NCBI GenBank assembly: GCA_910574015.1
Contig: CAJSYQ010000014.1
Coordinates: 17,394 to 81,393, forward strand
Length of the DNA stretch: 64,000 nucleotides
Direction of reading: 5' to 3'
Source of the DNA: Eubacteriaceae bacterium
GTDB taxonomy: Bacteria > Bacillota > Clostridia > Lachnospirales > Lachnospiraceae
Under the pieces are notes generated by a model that worked only from the letters and a program-made list of their open reading frames with translations, searched no databases and was not told the DNA's origin. Below are positions 18,977-29,700 of the stretch, piece after piece; the stretch's first letter is position 1; every line of letters begins with the position of its first letter. Made by a program: the position numbers and the translations under genes.

Positions 18977-19309
18977 CTAAACCATGTCAAAATTTGTACC
19001 TAAAGCCCCGCAATGAATCATAAACAAAATACAGTCCCTGTATCCCCGGAAATAATGTTCTCTTTCAACATAAATCTGCATTTCAAATTTAAGTTCCATA
19101 TACTTTTGGACTGCCTCCACTTCTTTCCGTGTCGCACCATCATTTACCGACTTGCTCTCATGCAGGTTCTTAATCAAAGGATATTTCTTGGTCAATTTAT
19201 CCACTTCTCTCTTTAGTTCTACATATCCTTGATTCTCCCTGCCCAGTTTTTTTAGAATAGAATCATAAGTAAAAAAGAAAAACTCATCCATATGGATTTT
19301 CTCTGTCAT
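18977..19309 (-). CDS. Small helical ICE protein with GYRDCILF motif
   Basis: A 110-residue protein, Lys/Glu-rich and helical, with a C-terminal YFRGYRDCILFMIHCG motif shared with the protein at 11051-11386. The start has AAGGAGG eight bases upstream. Two related small genes in one element suggest a family with regulatory or copy-control roles, but none is known to me. Confidence 0.7.
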   Translation of the reverse strand: MTEKIHMDEFFFFTYDSILKKLGRENQGYVELKREVDKLTKKYPLIKNLHESKSVNDGATRKEVEAVQKYMELKFEMQIYVEREHYFRGYRDCILFMIHCGALGTNFDMV

Positions 19310-19385
19310 CTCCAGTGCCTCCTTCTTTTTATCATTTTATTTTCATTACACGATTCTATCACTGGTTTTACAACATATAATAAGA

Positions 19386-19423
19386 CACCAGCCTCCCACA
19401 TCACTGTGAAACACTGGTGCTTT
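19386..19423 (+). terminator. Hairpin between small ICE gene and toxin locus
   Basis: CACCAG and CTGGTG form a 6-bp stem with a 22-base loop, followed by CTTTT on the plus strand. The rest of the 19310-19635 stretch is AT-rich, with no gene that I can support. Confidence 0.35.
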
Positions 19424-19635
19424 TATGGTCACTTATGCTTTCTGAACAACTGCCATATTCTTATTCAATTTTCAGGATTACGTTATTTCAGGCATTTGTC
19501 AGATGGTTATAAGGAAACCTCATCCATTTTCAAAACTTCATTTTCTCTTGTCGAAGCACTATATATGTGCCAAATTGAATATTGATCAATGTTTTTATAT
19601 TATCTTAACTATCTTTACTGTACATATTCACAGGC

Positions 19636-20298
19636 TTAAAAATCCAAATTATCTATATTTTTCCATTTGATTCTATCTGACCCAATTGCCGAGAACGGTT
19701 TTTTCAATTTTTCCCACTGATTCCTCGACAGTTTAATATCTTCACCTCCTGTGCTGAATCTGTAATCATTTCCACTTTTTCCAAACCAAACGCAAAGGAC
19801 TTCCTCTCCTTTTTTATCAAGAAAAATATAACCAATATTATGCAATTCTACTTTCTGAAGTATAACTCGATTATTAAGGGGGCTACAATATCGATCCCCC
19901 TCAAACCATTCCACAAGATGATTTTTCTCAACGGCATGAATAGAATATGAAATGTCTGTTAATATATGTAATTCAGGTATCTCATCACCTGTCATATCAA
20001 ACAAAGCATAACGAATTCCATCTTCCTCTGGAACAACCCGATTACAATAGTCTCTTAAATAAAGGAATTCTTTATCCTCTTTATCTTCTGAGCTAATTTC
20101 ATTCTGCAAGAAAGCTTTATATAGTTTTAACCTCTCATTTAATTCATCCGTTTCCTCTGTCTTTTGCACATCGGTAATAGCTGTATTGTTTTGTGAAATA
20201 TTCCCTTTTACAGATTGGCTGTTTTTTGATGAACAGGCTGTCAGCAAATGAAACACAATAAATGACAAAAAGATAATGAGTACATAATTTTTTTTCAT
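19636..20298 (-). CDS. Lipoprotein, candidate orphan immunity protein
   Basis: A 220-residue lipoprotein precursor: a hydrophobic signal (IIFLSFIVFHLL), then lipobox LTAC with the lipidated Cys near residue 22. The mature part has FDMTGDEIPELHIL, a D-x-x-G-D-x-x-P-E-L pattern seen in FG-GAP/VCBS-type beta proteins. The lipoprotein after the full Rhs gene carries a comparable DINDDGREDLLLI. It lies downstream of the orphan Rhs core, with an IS110 element between, so it may be the immunity protein of a lost toxin tip. That role is inferred from position. Confidence 0.72.
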   Translation of the reverse strand: MKKNYVLIIFLSFIVFHLLTACSSKNSQSVKGNISQNNTAITDVQKTEETDELNERLKLYKAFLQNEISSEDKEDKEFLYLRDYCNRVVPEEDGIRYALFDMTGDEIPELHILTDISYSIHAVEKNHLVEWFEGDRYCSPLNNRVILQKVELHNIGYIFLDKKGEEVLCVWFGKSGNDYRFSTGGEDIKLSRNQWEKLKKPFSAIGSDRIKWKNIDNLDF

Positions 20299-20373
20299 AC
20301 TTATAATCCGCCTTTCCGCTTCGCGAAAGCCACCGATAGGGTCATGAAACCTTAGTTTCTCTCGCTTCGCTCG

Positions 20374-20402
20374 TTTCTATTTTCTTTACCTCTTGATATA
20401 AT
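20374..20402 (+). promoter_or_regulatory. Promoter inside IS110 left end
   Basis: Plus-strand TTTCTA, 17 bases, TATAAT. It reads into the structured non-coding stretch before the transposase. Confidence 0.5.
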
Positions 20403-20408
20403 CTTTTT

Positions 20409-20610
20409 ATAAGACTGACACACTACAGAACACGTGGAGGTGAGTGGCGGGGCTGTATAGCGGCGACCTCGCATTCTTATATGTTGTCGGTCATCCGTTA
20501 AGGCATCAATGAATGGCGCATAACGTAGCCCGTAAACTTATCTCTTCCAAAGTCGACTCGATTTTGCCGGATGGCCAGTCACTGTCAGTTTTATCTATAA
20601 ATCATCAGGA
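20409..20610 (+). ncRNA. Possible IS110 bridge RNA region
   Basis: IS110-group elements are known to encode a structured bridge RNA in the non-coding end upstream of the transposase. Here about 200 bases lie between a good promoter and the TTG start. They contain a hairpin with GAGGT and ACCTC arms around 20437-20472 and other paired stretches. Exact ends and guide loops cannot be defined by eye. Confidence 0.42.
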
Positions 20611-20620
20611 GGTACTTTTA

Positions 20621-21880
20621 TTGTCTTTTAAAATTTTAAAAAATAACTGCTGTGGACTTGATGTCCATAAAACTTGGATCTACGCTTGCATCGGTATTAC
20701 TGACCCAAACAACCGTACAGAGTATAAACAAGCTCGCTTTTCTTCCTTTACAAAAGGTTTGAATGAGTTGTGTGATTGGCTTGTTAAATACAACTGTAAC
20801 GATGTCTGTATGGAATCTACCGGCAAGTACTGGATCCCAGTATTTAATATCCTAGAGAAGAATAACATCCGGGTTACTCTTTCCCACCCCAAATATACCA
20901 AACCTCAAAAAGGTAACAAGACGGATCGTAAGGATGCCAAGTGGATTTGTGATTTATATATGTGCGGAATGGTCAAGCCTTCCTTTATTCCGCCTGCTGA
21001 CATCCGTGAATTAAGAGATTTAGTAAGATACCGTTTCAAACTCACTTGTATGATTACCAGTGAGAAGAATCGTGCCCATAACTGTCTTACTGTGTCTAAC
21101 TTAAAACTGGACGATGTCTTTTCTGATATATTTGGTAAATCTTCTCGTTCCATTACAGAACAGATTTTACAACACCCCGGGGAAACTTTTGATGTAACAC
21201 CTTTTGTTGATGGCAGATGCAAAACTCCAATCGAAGAAATACAGGCTGCAGTTGATGGTGCCATCTCCACGGAACAGGCTGTGAAACTCAGACACTGCCT
21301 CAACCACATCGATGAATTAGAATTGCACAAAGCAGAAATAGAACGGGAAATCTTTCGTCTCAGTGATAAGTACGAAGAAGTCCTTACGCTTATACGAACC
21401 GTACCAGGATTCGATAAGAACCCACTGACTGCGATTCAGGTGCTCTCTGAAATCGGAGGTGACATGTCTGTTTTCCCCACAGCTAAAAACCTCGTTTCAT
21501 GGGCAGGATGCTGTCCCCGCAATGATCAAAGCAATCAAAAAATCAAATCCACTAGGATTTCCCGTGCTGGTTCTTATTTTAAACCAGTTTTGGTGCAGAT
21601 TGCAAATGCTTTAATCAAATCGAAGAAACATCCTGAATTTACTACCCGCTATCGACGCATAAAAGCACGCCGTGGCCACAAGAAAGCCATTATTGCCATC
21701 TGCCGTATGATCCTGACCGCTATCTGGCACATACTCACAGATTTAAAACCATATACACCAGTAGGCTTTCTTGAACCACGTCCTGTGAAGAAATCTAAGA
21801 TACTGACTGCTTCACAGGCACTTAATCTACTGAAACAACGGGGATATGTCATCAAAGATGATGTTGTTGCTGTTACCTGA
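20621..21880 (+). CDS. IS110-family transposase (DEDD recombinase)
   Basis: A 419-residue protein starting at TTG with AGGAGG eight bases upstream; the frame is open 36 codons further, but that part belongs to the non-coding RNA region. RuvC-like DEDD residues are visible in CCGLDVHKTW, VCMESTGKYW and KTDRKDAKWI. The C-terminal domain has SWAGCCPRNDQSNQ and the catalytic-serine region RISRAGSYFKPVL. No disruption was found, so the element may be active. Confidence 0.9.
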   Translation: MSFKILKNNCCGLDVHKTWIYACIGITDPNNRTEYKQARFSSFTKGLNELCDWLVKYNCNDVCMESTGKYWIPVFNILEKNNIRVTLSHPKYTKPQKGNKTDRKDAKWICDLYMCGMVKPSFIPPADIRELRDLVRYRFKLTCMITSEKNRAHNCLTVSNLKLDDVFSDIFGKSSRSITEQILQHPGETFDVTPFVDGRCKTPIEEIQAAVDGAISTEQAVKLRHCLNHIDELELHKAEIEREIFRLSDKYEEVLTLIRTVPGFDKNPLTAIQVLSEIGGDMSVFPTAKNLVSWAGCCPRNDQSNQKIKSTRISRAGSYFKPVLVQIANALIKSKKHPEFTTRYRRIKARRGHKKAIIAICRMILTAIWHILTDLKPYTPVGFLEPRPVKKSKILTASQALNLLKQRGYVIKDDVVAVT

Positions 21881-22028
21881 TTAGGTGTTGTGTCTATATT
21901 TAGTTTTTAAAACCAGCTATATAGGTGGTTTATTTGCTATGCCCTTTATTCTTTGGCTGTCCTCTACTTAATTGTTTCAAACTTAAAACCTCCATTATTA
22001 TATGAACCGAGACACAATATAATTATAC

Positions 22029-22607
22029 CTAACCATATATAGGGATTCTTACATCATCTTCCCCAGTATAGCTATCTTTCGTCAAAAACCTACCCACTGT
22101 CAGCTGGTAATACCTTGCCCGCAAATAAATCTCTTCCGTCTCTTTATCATAGTATTCTCCACAATAACGGAATGGATTATCATCCTTCCCATCCGGATTC
22201 ACTTCATTGCCAAAGGAATCATACTCATAGGTCTTGGTAACCGCTCCACTTTCATCCGTGAGCTGTACCACATTCCCATGCGGATCGGTCACATAATATT
22301 GTTTTTCGGTATTTTCTCCTTTGTCGGCATACACAAGGTTACTGCCGTAACCTCGGTCATTTCCACGGATATACCGTTTCTGCACCTTGCCGCTATCTGA
22401 CAGTTCCATTGCCAACTGGTCTCCATCCCATACAAATACTGTCTTCTCCCCATTTACGGTCTTACTGGTACGCAGTCCCTCCGCATCATAAGTAAAACTT
22501 ACTTTATAGTTCCTAGTCAGAGTTCTTGTCAGCTGGTTCAGGGCAATATAATGATTGACTATAGCAAACTGATTTCCGTTTTTATCATTTTTTGTTTTTG
22601 TAAACAA
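22029..22607 (-). pseudogene. Orphan Rhs core fragment lacking its toxin tip
   Basis: This frame encodes about 180 residues of Rhs core (FTYDAEGLRTSKTVNGEKTV; YYVTDPHGNVVQLTDESG; NPFRYCGEYYDKETEEIYL) that align closely with residues of the full Rhs protein just before its tip. Compared with that copy it lacks about 30 residues near the start and gains a short GYGSN insertion. It ends GEDDVRIPIYG at a stop beside the IS110 element. There is no ribosome site, so it is not an independent gene. It is a displaced core module of the type that supplies alternative tips by recombination. Confidence 0.78.
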
Positions 22608-22624
22608 TTACTTTATCTCTAATA

Positions 22625-23539
22625 TCAATATCCTAAACAATCAATAATATTCTGAATGGAATATTTCTTTGCTTTATTCATTTTTTTATTTATTTTTCGA
22701 GTCATTTTAATATTTACTTCAAATCCTCCCATTTCATTTTGATCATAAATTATAATCTTATGAAGTTCTAAATCCGTTATTCCTCCCAATATCAACAACA
22801 AATCCTCCCTACCATCATCATTTATATCTTTAAACAAAAAATCATTTACCTTAAAATCACTTGGAAACTCCATTGAGCCCGAAAAGTCATATAGTATATT
22901 TTCTTTGTCATCTACTAAATATATAAACAATGTTTTTCGTTTTGTACTCGTTCTAATTACAGAAACAAATTTTATTTTACCCCATTTTTCCAAAGCAATA
23001 TCTGTAATATCATTATCAAATTCAGCACGAATATCCGTTTCTAAATCTTTTAAATTATAAGGTTTAAATTTAAAAGTATTTTTTTTGTGTCCAATGTAAT
23101 TAATACCTACACTAAGCAGATTCTCATTTTTCAGTGATATATTTAATTTTCCCTTAATATTTTCACCTTCTTTAAAAGTGAGTTCCGCCCTGTATTCATT
23201 ATAATTACCTGCTAGCACCATATTATTGTTTGTTTTTTTTGAATATAAACTTACGTCTGTTGCTAAAACACCTTTTTCCAAGAACTGTCCTTCTAATTTC
23301 CCTTGTTCTACACTAGTGATTACAAAGGATATATCTTCATAAGCTTCACTGGCACTCCACGTTTCTTTCATCCATACTTTACCAACTATGCTCTCCCATA
23401 ATAGTTTGTTTTGATTAGAATCGTTGTTGTTATCTGCCATTTCTGAACTTACTGCCAATTTTTCGGATTTATTTGATTCCCTATTGCACCCCACTAAAAA
23501 GCAAATTATAGCCAAAATAAAAATCAACTTTTTTTTCAT
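22625..23539 (-). CDS. Lipoprotein, candidate immunity protein for the Rhs tip
   Basis: A 304-residue lipoprotein precursor: MKKKLIFILAIICFLVGC with the lipidated Cys at residue 18. The mature protein is AT-rich in codon use and ends with a FKDINDDGREDLLLILGG calcium-loop-like stretch. The start at 23539 follows the longest signal-peptide logic; its ribosome site is weak. It lies directly downstream of the Rhs gene and upstream of the orphan core, the usual place for an immunity gene. Anchoring outside the membrane fits protection against a cell-wall hydrolase. Binding to the toxin is inferred. Confidence 0.78.
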   Translation of the reverse strand: MKKKLIFILAIICFLVGCNRESNKSEKLAVSSEMADNNNDSNQNKLLWESIVGKVWMKETWSASEAYEDISFVITSVEQGKLEGQFLEKGVLATDVSLYSKKTNNNMVLAGNYNEYRAELTFKEGENIKGKLNISLKNENLLSVGINYIGHKKNTFKFKPYNLKDLETDIRAEFDNDITDIALEKWGKIKFVSVIRTSTKRKTLFIYLVDDKENILYDFSGSMEFPSDFKVNDFLFKDINDDGREDLLLILGGITDLELHKIIIYDQNEMGGFEVNIKMTRKINKKMNKAKKYSIQNIIDCLGY

Positions 23540-23710
23540 ATAATAAATGCAACTCAATTGCTGTAAACAAAACAATTAAGTTTTTCCTCCTGTTCTACTG
23601 AATATAATACTGTCAAATCTTCTATATAAGTCAGACATTCCAAAATATTTTTATAAAATATACATCAGTATAATCTTTCAAATTGTATATTTTTAGAATA
23701 TTGTTGGCTT

Positions 23711-26700
23711 TTACTTAAATTTATTATGATATTTTTTTGCTGCTTTTCCTCTCTCTTTTATTTCATCATCAGTATCGCCAGACCTCTCATAAGAGCCATG
23801 AAAAATATATGCAAGCTTTTCTGCTTTTTTCTTACTCTTTTTATATTTCTTTACACTCATTTTTATACAACCATAATATGCAGTTGTCTGATACCAAGTA
23901 TTATATTTCCCTCCCATTGTTTTTTCAAAATACTTAAGTTGTAAATCCATTAATTTTTTAGGATTATCACTAGCCATTGAATTAACATCTTTGGGTGTTA
24001 ATTTTTTTGAAGTTGCACGATTCAAAAAATTAGTCGCATCATCCCATTGAAGCAATCCGTACGCATAAGTAACATCATTCCAATATTGCCATAGTCCAGG
24101 ATTCATGCCACATTCTTCATATATATTTCCTAATAGACCACATATAGCATTTATAGACCATTTCTTTTTTTCAAAATATGATTTTATATATTTAGCATTT
24201 TTCAATTGTTGTTTTTTAGTCAAATATTTTCGATGTTTTCCTGAATCACTTGCTGCGATCGCATATACCTTTGATGTTTTTTTCACTTTAGGTTTAGCTG
24301 TCACCTGAGGTGTTGCAGTTGGTGCTACTGTAGGTTTTGGAGTTACCTTGGATTTGTTATTATTTGATTTGTTACCCCCTGTTATCCAATTCCAAAATGA
24401 TTTAGCCCAATCAACTATCGGACAATTTCCACCATTATCGAAATAAACAACTGGGTTATTATAACAGTATGTATACAAATGTAAACTTAGTGCTTCATCA
24501 TCTTCCCCTGTATACGTATCCCTCGTCAAAAACCTTCCCACTTCCGGCTGGTAATACCTTGCCCGCAGATAAACCTCCCCCGTTTCCTTATCGTAATACT
24601 CTCCACAGTAGCGGAACGGATTGTCATCTTTACTGTCCGGATTTACCTCATTTCCGAACGAATCATACTCGTAGGTCTTGATGACTTTGCCACTTTCATC
24701 GGTCAATTGTACCACATTCCCATGCGGGTCGGTCACATAATACTGTTTCTCTGTATCTTCTCCTTTGTCGGCATACACAAGGTCGTTTCCACGGATATAC
24801 CGTTTCTGCACCTTACTACTCTCAGAGAGTTCCATTACCAACTGGTCTCCATCCCAGACAAAGACAGTCTTCTCCCCATTCACCGTCTTACTGGTACGCA
24901 GTCCTTCGGTATCATAAGTAAAGTTTACCTTGTAATTCTTTGTAAGCGTCTGTGACAACTGGTTCAGTGCATTGTAATGATTGACTACGTTCTCGTTCAG
25001 CCGATTGTCCCCCAGCGTCACATCGATGTCAACATAGGTGCTGTCTTTCTTGTCACTGGGGATTTCATAACGATTGACCGTGGCAAGCTGGTTTCCGTTT
25101 TTATCATATTTATATATCACAACAGAATCCTCCTCCGTGTCAGTATTTAACGTATCGGTGCGGAGCAGTTCATCGTTTCTGTTGTATCTGTAGGCAGTTA
25201 CTTTATTCCCAACCGTCATTTTCTTTCGGTTGTTGTTGCTGTCATAGGTGTAGGAAATGTCCTCACTGCCTGTTTTGGTTTCTTTCTTAATACGTCCTAA
25301 CAGATCATAGGTATAGGCTGCCGTCTTTTGGGATTTCTTGCCATCTTTGTCCATCACATCAGAAGTTTCTTTCGACTTCTGTCCATTGGCAAGATATTCC
25401 GAGGTATACTGGGATATTACCCCGGTGCTGCCTGTCTGGTTCTTCATTGCTGTAAGGCGATTCTGGTAATCGTAGGTGTAGGTAGTCGTCTGATTGTTGC
25501 CAGGCACGGTCCTCTCTGCCAAGTTTCCATCCATGTCATAGGAGTATCCTACTATCTGATTTCCCTGTTCATCGGTAACGGCAGTCAGTTTGGACTCCCC
25601 GTCATAACTGTATTGAAGGGAAAGTTTGGTATCGTTCCCCACTTTTACGGCAAAGGCAGACTTATTCCCAGCACTGTCGTAAGAATAGTTCTTCACCACA
25701 TCCTTGTTCTTGGTCAGTTTTGTGGTTTCTTTCGTGACCTGCCCGGACGCATCCTCATACACAAATGACGTATCATCCAATGTCGCAACATCTCCATAGG
25801 CATTGTAGGTATAAGTATGTTTCGTCTGTTTCCCAGTCTTTTTCTCCTTTGCTATCATCTCTGTAAGGCGGTTCTGATAATCATAGGTGCTTTTCTGGGT
25901 GTTGCCATTCTTATCCACTGTTTTCGTCAGATTGCTATTCACATCATAAGCATAAGTCTCTCTCCTGCCCTCCGGGTCAGTAAAAGCAACCAGCTGATTT
26001 TTTCCGTCATATTCATACTTCGTCTCGGCTACGGTATCGGTCTTTTTCTGTCCGCTGACCGTGAGCTGATAGGTCTTTCCGGCATAGGAGAACGTATCCA
26101 TATCTTCAGCAGCATCCGTTACTTCTGACACAGTAAGGGTCAACGGTTCCGTCATTCCCGTAAACTGGCGCACTTTGTTCCCCTGGATGTCATAGACATA
26201 CTGGACATACTGCGCTTTCTTACCATCTAGCAAACTTTTGACCATGACAAGATTGCCCCGCTTATCATAAGTATACTCGGTTTTTGCCGTCCTGTCACTG
26301 TCAATCTGTTCGTTCTTTTCCGTCACATTTCCCGTGTTATCATACTCCGTCGTGGTGGTCTGGTATTCGATGCTGCCATCCTTCTTTTCCTGTGGGATCT
26401 CGGACTGGATCATCTGGCCGAGGATGTTATACTCATACTTGGTTGCCACATTTTCCTTGGTTCCCCTTGGAGTGTATTCTCCTGTTACCTGTCCCTGCTC
26501 GTCATAGTCGGTCTTGACAGTCTGGGACTGCCAGCTGGATTCGCCCTCTTTCCGGCTCTTTGTCTCGGTCTGGCTGACATTGCCGTTATCGTCATAGGTG
26601 GAAAGAGTCTGCGTCTCATAGGCAGGAAGCCACTTCCCGTCCTGCTGTTTTCTGGTAACTGTACTTTCTTTGGTGGTTCTGCCAAAATCATCCGTTTCAT

Positions 26701-29700
26701 AGGTAATGACTGTCTCCACCCTGTTCTTACCACGGATGGCAGTGCTTGTCTGGGACAGGGTGTTCCCTTCCGCATCCGTTACGGTTTTTGTAATGTTTTC
26801 ACTTAGAACTGCATCATTGAACTGGTCATAGTACCCCTCTGCATCTGCCTCCGGCTGGTATTTCGCCGGATTTAAGACCTTGCTGTAACTGGTGGAGATA
26901 GTCTGTGCTTCGTCTTCTTCCCCGGTTACTTCTGTCTCGCTCTTGCTGAAACTCCATGAAGTGCAGTGGGAAGCGTCCAGTTCCCCATTGCTGAACTCTG
27001 CACTGCCAATTTCATCGCCCAGATTGTCATAGAAGTGCTTGCTTCCAGAGAGAATATCCCGTCCTTTTCCGGTAATGTAATAGTTCGGTACGGTTTCCCC
27101 ATTTTCATTGACAATGAAGCGCTTTTCATCCGGCTCAAAGGGATAGGTACGTTCTTCGATCAGCCGTGCGGTTTCTTCTTTTTCTTCATCAGAATCATTT
27201 CCTTCGTCATTGTCGGAAGAATCATCTCCATCTTCCTCGCTGCCATACTCATAGATGCTCTCCGTCCATGTGCCTGCGGCTTCATCTTTGCTGACTACCG
27301 TGTTGCCAAAGGCATCCTGGATGTCAATGGAGACACGACCATAATCGTCTACGGTCATGCTTTTCAGCCCATCCGCAGACTGATATTCTTTCTCTTTGGA
27401 TTCATACTCCGTCCCCACAGCGTTGATGGTTTCCGTTTCCTCCCCGGTTTCCGAGTCATAGGAAGTTTTTGATACCAGACCGTTTTCATCAGTGTAGCTC
27501 AGTTCATTGCCGAACGAATCATAAGTTGTCTCTTCTTCGGTATAAGTACGGTTATCTTCCGGACGTTTTGCGGACGTGATGGTTACGGTTTTCTTGGTCT
27601 GCTGTCCCAGACTGTTGTAGGTATAATCGTTCTGGATGACTTCTTTTTCCCCATCCGTACTGTAGGAAGGGTAGACTTTCCCCTGGGTCTCATTTCCCTG
27701 CCCGTCATACTGGAAATCTGTTTTGGAAATGGTCTTGTATGCACCACCGTTTACGCTTCTCTGCTCGGAGATGCTGGCATAGTCAATGCCATTCGCTGCC
27801 ACAGTGCTTGCCAGTTTATTTTTGGTATTTGCGCCCACATAGGATTCTTCCGTGACCAGAGGACACGCCATTGCAGCGTCTCCTGCCGGATATCCACTTC
27901 CTGTCCCCCGGTAGGTGTAGGTCGTCGTATACAGATGTTCTTTCCCCTTATTTTTTGCCAGATATGCTTTGGAGGATTTATACGTTAGAACATTCCGATA
28001 TTTGTCGTAGGTATATCCCTGCCTTGTCGTGACTGCCTTTTCCCCTTTTTGGCCAAAAGATTTACCGGTTTCTAATGTCACAAGGGAACCTTTATTATCG
28101 TATTGGTATGTTGTCTGCTCTTTTTCCTTCCCATAATTTACTTCATCCACCAGCATCTTGTTCTCATTGTAAATATACAGACTGACGTTTTTCTTCGTGC
28201 TACTCTTCAAATGAAGGTTGTCCGGGTTGATCTTTGATTTCTTATATTTGAAATCATAAAACTTCCCATTCGTTTTATATTTATTCGGATTGAAGGTACT
28301 GACAATGGTTACTGTCTTCAGTCCGCTGTTGCCATACTGCCAAACCTCATCATGATTTTCATAAAAATCCGCAAAGGAAATGAGGCTGTCTTCCTGCTTT
28401 TGGAAATAGTCATACTTTACACCGTTTGATTTTTTCCCCGTCTTCGTATCTTTTTCATATTCCCTGGTTACATAAAACTGCTCCGTGACCACGTCCCTTT
28501 TCTGCCCCGTTCCAGATTCTTTCGAGCCACGCAGGGAACATGCCCTGTATTCATAATGCTGTTCGCTTCCTTCTGCTGATACTTTTGTCAGGAGATAACT
28601 CTGGTTGGTAGAGACACGCTGGGATGCCACTCCCGCACCAGAGGTATTAACCAGACGCTCCACCGTCTTATAGCTATACTTTTCCTTGCTGCCGTCTACC
28701 GTTGCGCTGGTCAGAACCACGCCGTTCAGCCTGTCCCCATGATGGGGGGTATAGGATTTCTCTTCGGTTTCATAGGTAATCGTTTTTTGAGATACTCCAC
28801 CCTCCATCTTGCTGCCCTCAACGGTAACTGATGCCAAGGTCTTTTCCTCATCATCTCCGCTGTAATGGAAAACGATCTCCCGCCCGACGGAATCCGTAAT
28901 CTTACTAAAGTAAATGTCATCCGTGTATGTATAGGCAATCTTGTTGTCGTGGGCATCTTTCTGCAACACAATCACTCCGTTTTCGTTAAAATAGGTGCGG
29001 AGCCCCGTTTTGTCACGGAGAAGGTACTTGCAGGCGATGCCGTCTACGGTCTTATCCCAATCTTCTAATTTAATATCATCGTAATCATAACCTTCCAGTC
29101 CCTTGATATGATAACTTTTGCTGGCATCGTCTCTCTCTGTTTCGATATTCATGACCCCGGCACTGCCGTAGTGCAGGTATTTGGGTTCTTTCCCCCATCC
29201 TTCCTCTTTCGTCAGCGTTACTGTCTCAATCCATGGAAAATCATACCGCCAGCCACTTGCCAGACCATACACGTTGTGCCCTTCATTGCTGACAATTTTT
29301 GTCCTTTGGGTATCATTTTCCGTAGCATCCCTCCAGACATCTCCTTTCGTATATTTTACCAAGAGATTCTTCAGGGCATTTTTATGCTTATTCCATATGG
29401 CGATATTGACTACAATGCTCTTATCCATTCCTTCCTGGTCAATAAAATGCACTCGGATGGTATCTACTTTCAAAGCATCCACATGCTCCACGGTAGCGTG
29501 ACCGAGATTGGCTTCATTGCTATCATAGTAACGGTCAAGTTCAAAATCCATGCCACCTGTGCCTTCCAACGACAGGTCATTCCGGGAGAGCATCAAATGC
29601 CCGGTGGCGGTGTCTACGCCATCTGCTACTTCTGCTTCCAGCGGAGAACCAGCAAGGCGGTTTTCGTAAACACTGCGGAAAGTATCGCCGTAGGCGGCTT

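Larger units (their letters stand above)
20330..22020 (+). mobile_element. IS110-family element (ends approximate)
   Basis: The element contains an intact transposase and long non-coding flanks at both ends (about 290 and 140 bp). IS110 elements usually lack inverted repeats and target duplications, so the ends are estimates. The right flank abuts the point where the orphan Rhs core loses similarity to the full Rhs gene (about 22,050), which implies insertion at, or recombination next to, the toxin tip. Confidence 0.6.

Noticed and set aside
20513..20620. N-terminal extension of the first IS110 transposase
   Set aside because: The extension lies in the structured non-coding region, and a TTG with AGGAGG at 20621 gives the normal family start.
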